Below are positions 1-7,053 of a stretch of DNA of 50,615 bases, one piece after another. The stretch comes from an uncultured Porphyromonadaceae bacterium. Lineage in GTDB: Bacteria > Bacteroidota > Bacteroidia > Bacteroidales > Muribaculaceae. A program made the position numbers and the translations under genes. The stretch lies in contig CAMWUJ010000014.1 of NCBI GenBank assembly GCA_947177405.1, forward strand, positions 1 to 50,615, read 5' to 3'. How positions within the stretch are numbered: the stretch's first letter is position 1; each line of letters begins with the position of its first letter. The notes under the pieces were generated by a model. The model was not told the DNA's origin, made no database searches, and worked only from the letters and a program-made list of their open reading frames with translations.

Positions 1-55
1 GAGCACGACCTTGCCAAGGTCGGGGTCGCGGGTTCGAGTCCCGTTTTTCGCTCCA
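1..55 (+). tRNA. tRNA-Gly (GCC), 3' part; 5' end lies before the window
   Basis: The anticodon stem (CGACC / GGTCG) encloses the loop TTGCCAA, giving anticodon GCC for glycine. It is followed by a T arm with the GGTTCGAGTCCC pattern and the 3' acceptor strand TTTTCGC, discriminator T and a genome-encoded CCA at 53-55. The 5' acceptor strand and most of the D arm lie upstream of base 1. It is probably co-transcribed with the tRNA-Leu 15 bp downstream. Confidence 0.93.
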
Positions 56-70
56 TTATACACACTATTT

Positions 71-155
71 GTCTAGGTGGCGGAATTGGTAGACGCGCTA
101 CTTTGAGGGGGTAGTGGCCGTTTTGGCCGTGTGAGTTCGAGTCTCATCCTGGACA
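71..155 (+). tRNA. tRNA-Leu (GAG)
   Basis: This is a complete class II tRNA. The acceptor strands GTCTAGG and CCTGGAC pair with one wobble. A D arm of the GGCGGAATTGGTAGACGC type and a long variable arm (TGGCCGTTTTGGCCG region) are typical of tRNA-Leu. The anticodon stem CTACT / GGTAG leaves GAG at the anticodon position. The discriminator is A, and no CCA is encoded, unlike the tRNA-Gly just upstream. Confidence 0.95.
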
Positions 156-161
156 CTTCTA

Positions 162-194
162 AGAGATATCTTAATAGATATCTCTTTTTATTTG
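162..194 (+). terminator. Rho-independent terminator of the tRNA operon
   Basis: AGAGATATC pairs with GATATCTCT around a six-base loop and is followed directly by TTTTTATTT. It closes the tRNA-Gly/tRNA-Leu transcript before the glycosylase gene. Confidence 0.88.
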
Positions 195-225
195 TTATAC
201 ATTAAATTTATATTTAATTTATATT

Positions 226-819
226 ATGGAAAATCTACTCCCTATTGAAAACCACCCATGGCAACCATTTATACCCGAAGGCGCGAAAATATTGATCATG
301 GGAACCTTCCCTCCGCAAATGAAAAGATGGAACATGGATTTCTATTATCCAAACCGTACAAACGACTTCTGGAAGATTATGGGTTTGATTTTCCTTGGCA
401 ATAAAGATGCGCTTTTGCTTCCCGGCTCCAAGGACTATGATTTGAATGCTATTATCTCGCTTATGACTGAAAAGCATATAGCATTGAATGATACTGTGAG
501 AAAAGCCCAAAGGCTAAAAGGAAATGCATCAGATAAATTTCTCAATATCGTGGAACCTGTTCCTCTTTTTGATTTACTCGGTCAGATGCCTGATTGCCAT
601 GCAGTGGCAACCACCGGTGAAAAAGCGGCTTCTGTTATTGCAGAATTGACAGATACAGCTTTGCCTAAAATGGGAGAATGTCTGGTAGCGGAGAAAACCC
701 CACTACCCTATCCTCTGGAAATTTATCGTATGCCTTCTACCTCGAGAGCCTATCCGCTGGCTGTGGAAAAGAAAGCGGAATACTATAAGGAAATGTTTGA
801 AAAGATAGGGATATTATAA
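226..819 (+). CDS. Uracil-DNA glycosylase superfamily protein (hypoxanthine-DNA glycosylase-like layout)
   Basis: A 197-residue protein of the UDG fold. Residues 20-30 (KILIMGTFPPQ) occupy the place of motif A, and the following FYYPNRTNDFWKIMG (about 39-53) matches the pattern of family 6 hypoxanthine-DNA glycosylases, where a Y-x-x-P-x-N-x-F-W segment follows motif A. The C-terminal MPSTSRAY (about 171) is in the place of the DNA-intercalating PSTS loop. Members remove deaminated bases in base-excision repair. The start is ATG. The upstream DNA is very AT-rich, with a TTTG at 191-194 and a poor -7 element 20 bp later. The gene ends only five bases from the convergent helicase gene. Substrate specificity (uracil or hypoxanthine) cannot be decided from sequence alone. 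Confidence 0.8.
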   Translation: MENLLPIENHPWQPFIPEGAKILIMGTFPPQMKRWNMDFYYPNRTNDFWKIMGLIFLGNKDALLLPGSKDYDLNAIISLMTEKHIALNDTVRKAQRLKGNASDKFLNIVEPVPLFDLLGQMPDCHAVATTGEKAASVIAELTDTALPKMGECLVAEKTPLPYPLEIYRMPSTSRAYPLAVEKKAEYYKEMFEKIGIL

Positions 820-824
820 AAAAA

Positions 825-2831
825 TTAAGAAAAATCAAATTCATCACATTCTGAAAGCGAAATTCCTTCTCCTCTATAGAAGCCCCATTCTCGGCTGCCA
901 CTTCCAAGATTCTCCACATCATAAAGAGAATCGGGAAGATCATTCAAGAAATATAGTTTTGAAGCCTCAAAGGATGAGACATCCGTGGCATCTATCACTT
1001 GTGCTGCCTTATGAGTTCGATATATTATCAGCCGATCTTTAGCTCTGGTTAACGCCACGTAAAGACACCGCCTGTCTTCCTCAATGGCATCATCTCCATT
1101 GGCAACAGCCCGCGAGGAAGGATACTGTGTAAAGTTGACATTAATCAAATAGCAATTTTTAGCTTCCAAGCCCTTTGCGGAATGTATAGTGGTCAGCACC
1201 ACACAATCTTCAGGATCGCCCTCACCTTTCACTCCTGTAGATAGAGATGGGTCGAGTACATAATCCGAAAGAAAAGCAGTGATACTTTCAGAACCCCTCC
1301 CGATTCTTTCCAAAAGAGTTATATCTTTCTTTCTTCTTTCCCAATCCTCCTTGTATTTATGTTCCAAAACCTTACTCAGTCCACGCATAGCAGCTTCAAT
1401 CGCTCTATTCACTTCAATTTCCAGCATCTTGATGTTAAACAGAGTAACAGCTATATCTGAATCCAGGCCTTTTGTATCTTCAAGCACTTCTATACATTCC
1501 TCCAGATTCTCTTTATCAAGAAGCTTATCTATTATCTTTGCCGCGGTTATCTCTCCTATTCTCGGGAAAAGACAAAGATAACGCTCCCAAGCCAATTCAT
1601 CGCGAGGATTTGCCACTACACGTAAAGCAGACACAATGTCCCTGACATGCGCAGAAGCCATCAGAGATGTTCCTCCATAAATTACGTATGGAATCTGAGC
1701 TTCCACCAGACAAGCCTCCACAGATTTAAGACCTCGGTTTGAACGAGACAAAACCATATTATCCTTAAATTGGCAATTCTCTTCTCCCTGAGAGTTTTTT
1801 ATACGCATCACTATATCCCTGGCCATATCCCATTCCTGATGATAATGGGATATTACAGGCTTCTCGCCACTTCCTCTGTGGGCACAAAGCTTTTTATTAT
1901 AATTAAGTGGTGATTTTTCAAGCACCCAGTTGGATAAATCAAGAATTTCCTGGGTGGAACGATAATTGATTGTCAATTTTTTTACCTGCGCGTTAGGCAC
2001 CAGAAGTTGGAAATAATGTATTGAATTGAAATCCGCTCCCCTAAATCCATATATAGACTGCGCATCATCACCTACACAAAACAAATTGCATCTATTCCAG
2101 AAAGACTCAAGGAGTAGATATTGCAGGGGATTTGTATCCTGCATCTCATCAATAAGAATATGGTCATATCCTCCCGCTATAAAAGCAGCCGCCTCGGGAT
2201 TTTTTTTAAGACCGACTGCAACTTTCTGGAGAATATCATCATAGTCAAGATATCTCCTCTCAGCCTTGAATCTCATGTATTTCTTTATCACCTCTTGATA
2301 AACAGGCAATTTTTTTAGAATCTTTTCTTTTGTCTCTTCATCCATTCTCCCTTGAAACAATCTCCGGGCCAGCGCAGTCGATAAATTGCAACGCGTATTG
2401 ACTACGAACGAATAAACTTCTGCAAGTTGCTTGGGTTCTATGAAATTACTTTTCTTGAAATGACGTCCACACACAAGGCGGAAAGCACTCTCACGGTCTT
2501 CTTCATCGATAACGGTAAACTTACCGAAATTGAACACACCGGGATTTTTCTCTATCATCTCCATACACCAGGAATGGAACGTCTGTCCTTTCAATGCACG
2601 AGTATCAGCGTTGGATGATGATTGTAAGCGCGAAACAATCTCACGAGCTGATTTGCGGGTGAAAGAAAGAATAAGGAGACGCGAAGGTCTTACTCCCTTT
2701 TCAAGGAGATATTTTGCTCTTGCAATAATAGTTCGTGTTTTTCCTGTGCCGGCACCGGCAAGGAGCAAAAGATTATGCCCGTCAAATGTGGCTGCCTCCT
2801 TTTGCTCCATGTTAAGATCATCAAATTTCAT
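825..2831 (-). CDS. UvrD/Rep-type superfamily I ATP-dependent DNA helicase
   Basis: A 668-residue SF1A helicase when started at the ATG at 2831 (MKFDDLNMEQKEA), which lies one base after the stop of the MerR gene. A longer reading from 2876 would overlap MerR and adds no conserved sequence. Visible motifs are Walker A AGAGTGKT (about 25-32), Walker B ILIDEMQDTN, VGDDAQSIYGFRG, motif IV LTINYRSTQ, motif V TIHSAKGLEAK and motif VI YVALTRAKDR. The protein translocates 3'-5' on single-stranded DNA in repair or recombination. It is distinct from the PcrA-like helicase at 37836-40202: it is shorter and lacks that protein's C-terminal tail. It is the last gene of an M23-MerR-helicase set. Its exact repair role is unknown. 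Confidence 0.9.
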   Translation of the reverse strand: MKFDDLNMEQKEAATFDGHNLLLLAGAGTGKTRTIIARAKYLLEKGVRPSRLLILSFTRKSAREIVSRLQSSSNADTRALKGQTFHSWCMEMIEKNPGVFNFGKFTVIDEEDRESAFRLVCGRHFKKSNFIEPKQLAEVYSFVVNTRCNLSTALARRLFQGRMDEETKEKILKKLPVYQEVIKKYMRFKAERRYLDYDDILQKVAVGLKKNPEAAAFIAGGYDHILIDEMQDTNPLQYLLLESFWNRCNLFCVGDDAQSIYGFRGADFNSIHYFQLLVPNAQVKKLTINYRSTQEILDLSNWVLEKSPLNYNKKLCAHRGSGEKPVISHYHQEWDMARDIVMRIKNSQGEENCQFKDNMVLSRSNRGLKSVEACLVEAQIPYVIYGGTSLMASAHVRDIVSALRVVANPRDELAWERYLCLFPRIGEITAAKIIDKLLDKENLEECIEVLEDTKGLDSDIAVTLFNIKMLEIEVNRAIEAAMRGLSKVLEHKYKEDWERRKKDITLLERIGRGSESITAFLSDYVLDPSLSTGVKGEGDPEDCVVLTTIHSAKGLEAKNCYLINVNFTQYPSSRAVANGDDAIEEDRRCLYVALTRAKDRLIIYRTHKAAQVIDATDVSSFEASKLYFLNDLPDSLYDVENLGSGSREWGFYRGEGISLSECDEFDFS

Positions 2832-2832
2832 C

Positions 2833-3168
2833 CTATCTTCTCTTTTGAAGGGCTGACAACAATTTTTCCAGTTCATTGCGAGTCTCTGTCAGACTCTCTA
2901 TTATATCCACACGTTTGGAGATATTTTTTTTATTTGTCCGCATCTGCTCCTTGGCAGCCTCAATTTTCAGACCTTTCACCTTAAGCAGATAATTTATCAT
3001 CCTCAAGGTCTCTATATCTTTAGGAGTGTAATATCTTATATTAGTACTGCTTCTGCGCGGAGCACATTCAGGGAATTCTTTTTCCCAATAACGCAAGGAG
3101 GATGTCGGCACACCCAATAGTTCCGACACATCCTTTATCTTATAATATTTCTTGTCAAATTCTTCCAA
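2833..3168 (-). CDS. MerR-family transcriptional regulator
   Basis: A 111-residue protein with an N-terminal winged-helix of MerR type: YYKIKDVSELLGVPTSSLRYWEKEFPE (residues about 7-33) is the recognition helix-turn-helix, followed by NIRYYTPKDIETLRMINYLLK as wing and helix. The C-terminal 40 residues are a predicted dimerising coiled coil (SLTETRNELEKLLSALQ). No cysteine-based effector pocket is visible. The only usable start in frame is TTG at 3168, because a stop lies in frame at 3198-3196 and no ATG intervenes. It begins 19 bp after the M23 gene and ends one base before the helicase start. Small MerR proteins of this kind are conserved next to M23 peptidases in Bacteroidetes; the target is unknown. 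Confidence 0.88.
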   Translation of the reverse strand: MEEFDKKYYKIKDVSELLGVPTSSLRYWEKEFPECAPRRSSTNIRYYTPKDIETLRMINYLLKVKGLKIEAAKEQMRTNKKNISKRVDIIESLTETRNELEKLLSALQKRR

Positions 3169-3187
3169 AACGTTATGCCTGTTTAGT

Positions 3188-4153
3188 TCAATCCATTACT
3201 CGTCCCGCGTTTTCAGCAAGTCTGATCATTTCTGAATATTCCTCAGGAGAAAGATCCATAAAATAATAGTTCACAGGATTCTGTGGCTCATCTTTAAATC
3301 TTACCTCATAATGGAGATGTGGCCCCGTGGATTTTCCTGTTGATCCTACCTTTCCGATCAATTCTCCCCTCTTCACAGCTTTACCCGGACTTACCAAAAT
3401 TTCGCTCAAATGACCATATCGGGTCGTGTAGTTGTAACCATGTTCAAGATCGATGCAATTTCCATAACCACCTTTCCATCCGGCTTCTGATACCACCCCG
3501 TCAGCAGTGGCAAAGACAGGAGTGCCCAAAGGAGCTGCGAAATCAAGTCCGGCATGAAATTTAGTGCTTCCATATATCGGATCACTGCGGTATCCATATC
3601 CAGATGACATGGTATAATCTTTCACATCAATAGGCATCACCGAAGGGATATGCGCTAACTTCTCTTTCTGCTCTTTGACAGATTTTCTCAATTGATCAAA
3701 AGATATTGATTGGGCATAAAGTTGACGTTCAAAAAGATCGAGACGTTGAGTGAGCTGTTTCACCAGTTCCGCATCCGCCAATTTCTGAATTTCTTTATAG
3801 CGTTTCTCATTATCGAGTCCGGCATATCGCTGTCCGAGACTCATGGGGTCGAGCTGGAGCATTACCCGGTAAAAATTATCATCACGATTCTTTATATCTT
3901 CCATCACTCCCAAAGAGTTATCAAGGCGACGGGACAAGACATTATATCTACTGCGTAGCTGCGAGTTCTCTTTTCGAAGTGCCTTCTCTGTAGGCGATTC
4001 GAAAAGATGAAGGTAAGCCAGAAAGATCAGCAATCCCATCACCATTGACAAAAGAATGAACTTAATCGCTTTCCATAGTCGGGCACCGCCGGTAGGAAAA
4101 AACCGCTCGAAATTATCGGTCTCTGAATTGTATGTATAAAACACTCGCTTCAT
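3188..4153 (-). CDS. Membrane-anchored M23 (LytM-type) metallopeptidase
   Basis: A 321-residue protein with one transmembrane segment at about 29-48 (FILLSMVMGLLIFLAYLHLF), a periplasmic coiled-coil stretch (about 55-165) and a C-terminal LytM domain (about 180-300). The zinc ligands are all present: H200 and D204 in KFHAGLDFA, and H279/H281 in GPHLHYEVR. Such proteins cleave peptidoglycan cross-bridges, or, like NlpD and EnvC, activate amidases; here the intact ligands favour real hydrolase activity. It is the first gene of the leftward set with the MerR regulator and helicase. It is transcribed from the promoter at 4206-4236, which overlaps the alaS promoter on the other strand. Confidence 0.92.
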   Translation of the reverse strand: MKRVFYTYNSETDNFERFFPTGGARLWKAIKFILLSMVMGLLIFLAYLHLFESPTEKALRKENSQLRSRYNVLSRRLDNSLGVMEDIKNRDDNFYRVMLQLDPMSLGQRYAGLDNEKRYKEIQKLADAELVKQLTQRLDLFERQLYAQSISFDQLRKSVKEQKEKLAHIPSVMPIDVKDYTMSSGYGYRSDPIYGSTKFHAGLDFAAPLGTPVFATADGVVSEAGWKGGYGNCIDLEHGYNYTTRYGHLSEILVSPGKAVKRGELIGKVGSTGKSTGPHLHYEVRFKDEPQNPVNYYFMDLSPEEYSEMIRLAENAGRVMD

Positions 4154-4202
4154 CTTAACGTGTCCCCGTCATCCATTGTGGCTCATAATGCATTCATATA
4201 TC

Positions 4203-4233
4203 TTGCAAAAATACACATTATTTATTAATTTTG
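4203..4233 (+). promoter_or_regulatory. alaS promoter (-33 TTG, -7 TAATTTTG)
   Basis: TTG at 4203-4205 and TAATTTTG at 4226-4233 are separated by 20 bp, matching the Bacteroidetes primary sigma-factor consensus. The predicted start of transcription is about 4240, giving a leader of about 24 nt before alaS. The same DNA carries the oppositely oriented M23 promoter. Confidence 0.75.
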
Positions 4234-4236
4234 CAA
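4206..4236 (-). promoter_or_regulatory. M23-merR-helicase promoter (-33 TTG, -7 TATTTTTG), overlapping the alaS promoter
   Basis: Read on the minus strand, TTG (4236-4234) and TATTTTTG (4213-4206) are 20 bp apart. The -7 element abuts the alaS -33 element, and the -33 element abuts the alaS -7 element. The predicted leader to the ATG at 4153 is about 45 nt. Confidence 0.7.
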
Positions 4237-4263
4237 TCAATTAAACAGACAACTTCCAATCAA

Positions 4264-6888
4264 ATGTTGACATCAAAAGAAATAAGAGAGTCTTTCAAAA
4301 ACTTTTTCAAAGAGAAAGGCCATAAAATCGTGCCCTCGGCTCCAATGGTAATCAAGGACGACCCGACGCTCATGTTTACCAATGCCGGCATGAACCAGTT
4401 CAAGGATATCATCCTTGGTAATCGCCCTGCTGAATACAAACGTGTCACCGACAGTCAGAAATGCCTGCGCGTCTCCGGTAAGCATAATGACCTCGAGGAA
4501 GTGGGTCATGATACTTACCATCACACCATGTTCGAAATGCTTGGCAACTGGAGCTTCGGAGATTACTTTAAGAAAGAGGCTATCGACTGGGCTTGGGAAT
4601 ACCTTGTAGATGTCCTTAAGCTTAATCCCGACCGTCTTTACGCAACAGTTTTCGAAGGCTATGCACCCGAAGGTCTTGAACGCGACAATGAGGCTGCTTC
4701 TTATTGGGAAAATCATCTGCCGGCATCTCATATCATAAATGGAAACCGCCACGATAATTTCTGGGAAATGGGTGAGACGGGTCCATGCGGCCCCTGCTCC
4801 GAGATTCATATCGATCTCCGTAGCGATGAAGAACGACAGAAAATAAGTGGTGCCACTTTGGTCAACAAAGACAATCCTCAGGTAATTGAAATCTGGAATC
4901 TTGTCTTCATGCAATATAACAGGATGGCGGACGGTCATCTGGAGCCCCTACCCGCGAAAGTTATAGATACAGGAATGGGATTCGAACGCCTTTGCATGGC
5001 TCTGCAGGGTAAACAATCAAACTATGACACCGATGTCTTCACTCCCCTTATCTCCAAAATAAGTGAACTTTCAGGAAAGAAATACGGAGAAGATGAAAAG
5101 ACAGATGTGGCAATGAGGGTTGCAGCCGACCATGTGCGCACCATCGCTTTCTCTATAGCAGACTCCCAACTACCTTCTAATGCAAAGGCCGGCTACGTGA
5201 TTCGCAGAATCCTTCGCAGAGCAGTAAGATATGTTTATACGTTCCTTGATCAGAAGGAAGCTTTCCTATACAAACTTATTGATACATTGGTGGATCAGAT
5301 GGGAGAAGCTTATCCTGAGCTTCCCGCTCAAAAAGAACTTATCAAGAAAGTGATTAAAGAGGAAGAGGAATCATTCCTTCGCACTCTTGATAATGGTATC
5401 CGTCTTCTCGATTCTTTTATCAAGAAATCAAAAGATGCAGGCAGCACAACTCTTTCGGGAGAGGATGCTTTTGTGCTTTACGATACTTATGGATTCCCAA
5501 TCGACCTCACAGAACTGATACTCCGTGAACATGGAATGAATCTGGATCACAAGGGTTTTGATGCCCAGATGAAGAAACAGAAGGAACGTGCACGCCATGC
5601 AGCTGCAGTGGAAACAGGCGATTGGGTGGAAGTCAATGAAGGTGAAGAAAAATTTGTTGGTTATGACGTAACCTCCTCTCCCACCAAGATCCTTCGCTAT
5701 AGGAAAGTGAAACAGAAAGGGAAAGAGTTCTACCAGATCATACTTTCCTCCACTCCTTTTTATGCCGAGATGGGTGGTCAGGTTGGCGATAAAGGTTATT
5801 TAATTGATACCAACGGAGAGAAAATCGATATCTTCGACACCAAGAAAGAGAATAATATTGGTGTACACCTTTCCTACAATATTCCGGTAGATCCTAATGC
5901 CGAATTCACAGCGGTGATTGACGAGGAGAACAGAAAGGCTATCTCAGCCAATCACTCGGCAACCCATCTTATCCATGAGGCTTTAAGAGAGGTTCTCGGT
6001 ACTCATGTGGAGCAAAAAGGCTCTTTTGTGTCTCCAGATGTTTTGAGATTTGACTTTTCCCACTTCCAGAAGGTTACCCCTGAAGAACTGCGAAAAGTGG
6101 AACATATAGTGAATTCTCGCATCCGCGAAGCCATCGAACTGGAAGAACATCGCGATATGCCGATTGATGATGCTCGTAAACTTGGTGCTATGGCTCTGTT
6201 TGGCGAAAAATATGGAGACAAGGTACGTGTTGTAAAATATGGATCTTCAATTGAGCTTTGTGGCGGAACACACGTGAAAAACACCGGTAACATCGGTATG
6301 ATCCGAATCATATCGGAAAGCTCAATCGCAGCAGGAATACGTCGTATTGAGGCCGTGAGCGGTGCTAAAGTGGAAACTATTCTTGATGATATGCAGGATT
6401 CCTTTAAGGAAATCCTCACTCTTCTGGGTGGATCCTCCGATATTAAGGTGGCGGTAAAGAAAGCTATTGCAGAGAATGCCGATCTTAAGCAGCAGGTTGA
6501 AGAATTTATATCTGAACGCACCTCCCAGCTTGCATCCCAGCTTCTTGAAAATGCCAAGGATGTAAATGGAGTAAAGGTAATAATACTTACAGGTGTCCGT
6601 CTGCCGGATGTTGTTAAGAATGTGGCATTCACAATTCGAAAGACGTCTCCGGAGACTACTGTGTTTATAGGTGCTACCATAAATGAAAATAAGCCTCTTC
6701 TGACACTGATGATTAGCGATGACCTCGTAAAAACAGGTTTAAATGCTTCCAAAACTATCCGGGAAGCGGCCAAGGTTATCAAAGGAGGCGGAGGTGGACA
6801 ACCATTTTTTGCTCAGGCAGGAGGAAAAAATCCGGAAGGTCTTTCTTTGGCTGTCGAATCAATTCTGGAACAATTAGGTCTGAACTGA
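4264..6888 (+). CDS. alaS: Alanine--tRNA ligase
   Basis: A class II synthetase that charges tRNA-Ala and edits mischarged serine and glycine. Started at the ATG at 4264 ([15 protein letters not shown], the family start) it is 874 residues, the usual length. A TTG eleven codons earlier (4231) lies inside the promoter and is not used. The aminoacylation domain includes [13 protein letters not shown] and [11 protein letters not shown]. The editing domain carries the zinc motif HSATH (about residue 567) with CGGTHV further on, and the C-terminal [17 protein letters not shown] is the C-Ala glycine-rich tail. It appears monocistronic, with its own promoter and a strong terminator at 6933-6959. Confidence 0.98.
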   Translation: MLTSKEIRESFKNFFKEKGHKIVPSAPMVIKDDPTLMFTNAGMNQFKDIILGNRPAEYKRVTDSQKCLRVSGKHNDLEEVGHDTYHHTMFEMLGNWSFGDYFKKEAIDWAWEYLVDVLKLNPDRLYATVFEGYAPEGLERDNEAASYWENHLPASHIINGNRHDNFWEMGETGPCGPCSEIHIDLRSDEERQKISGATLVNKDNPQVIEIWNLVFMQYNRMADGHLEPLPAKVIDTGMGFERLCMALQGKQSNYDTDVFTPLISKISELSGKKYGEDEKTDVAMRVAADHVRTIAFSIADSQLPSNAKAGYVIRRILRRAVRYVYTFLDQKEAFLYKLIDTLVDQMGEAYPELPAQKELIKKVIKEEEESFLRTLDNGIRLLDSFIKKSKDAGSTTLSGEDAFVLYDTYGFPIDLTELILREHGMNLDHKGFDAQMKKQKERARHAAAVETGDWVEVNEGEEKFVGYDVTSSPTKILRYRKVKQKGKEFYQIILSSTPFYAEMGGQVGDKGYLIDTNGEKIDIFDTKKENNIGVHLSYNIPVDPNAEFTAVIDEENRKAISANHSATHLIHEALREVLGTHVEQKGSFVSPDVLRFDFSHFQKVTPEELRKVEHIVNSRIREAIELEEHRDMPIDDARKLGAMALFGEKYGDKVRVVKYGSSIELCGGTHVKNTGNIGMIRIISESSIAAGIRRIEAVSGAKVETILDDMQDSFKEILTLLGGSSDIKVAVKKAIAENADLKQQVEEFISERTSQLASQLLENAKDVNGVKVIILTGVRLPDVVKNVAFTIRKTSPETTVFIGATINENKPLLTLMISDDLVKTGLNASKTIREAAKVIKGGGGGQPFFAQAGGKNPEGLSLAVESILEQLGLN

Positions 6889-6932
6889 TTTCTGACATCC
6901 TGTAATTGGATTATGACTCCAACCGTATTTAT

Positions 6933-6962
6933 GGGAGTGTCGGATTTTCCGACACTCCCTTT
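6933..6962 (+). terminator. Terminator after alaS
   Basis: A perfect 12-bp stem (GGGAGTGTCGGA with TCCGACACTCCC) closes on a three-base loop and is followed by TTT. It separates alaS from uvrA. Confidence 0.8.
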
Positions 6963-7053
6963 ACGCACCTTATTGGCATGAAAATTGTTTTATTTAAGTT
7001 GTTTATAACAATTATTTCATGTCTCCCGAGTGAGGAGGATATATATCTTAAAA

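Noticed and set aside
4273..4938. 221-codon ORF on the minus strand inside alaS
   Set aside because: It is antisense to the conserved catalytic domain of alaS, has no family resemblance and is explained by codon bias of the real gene.
6003..6782. 259-codon ORF on the minus strand inside alaS
   Set aside because: It is Ser/Arg-rich and low complexity, as expected for the antisense of a well-conserved gene. No promoter or neighbour supports it.
6983..7014. AATTGTT/AACAATT inverted repeat before uvrA as an SOS-type operator
   Set aside because: The spacer is long, the DNA is AT-rich and the sequence does not match a known LexA box; chance is a sufficient explanation.
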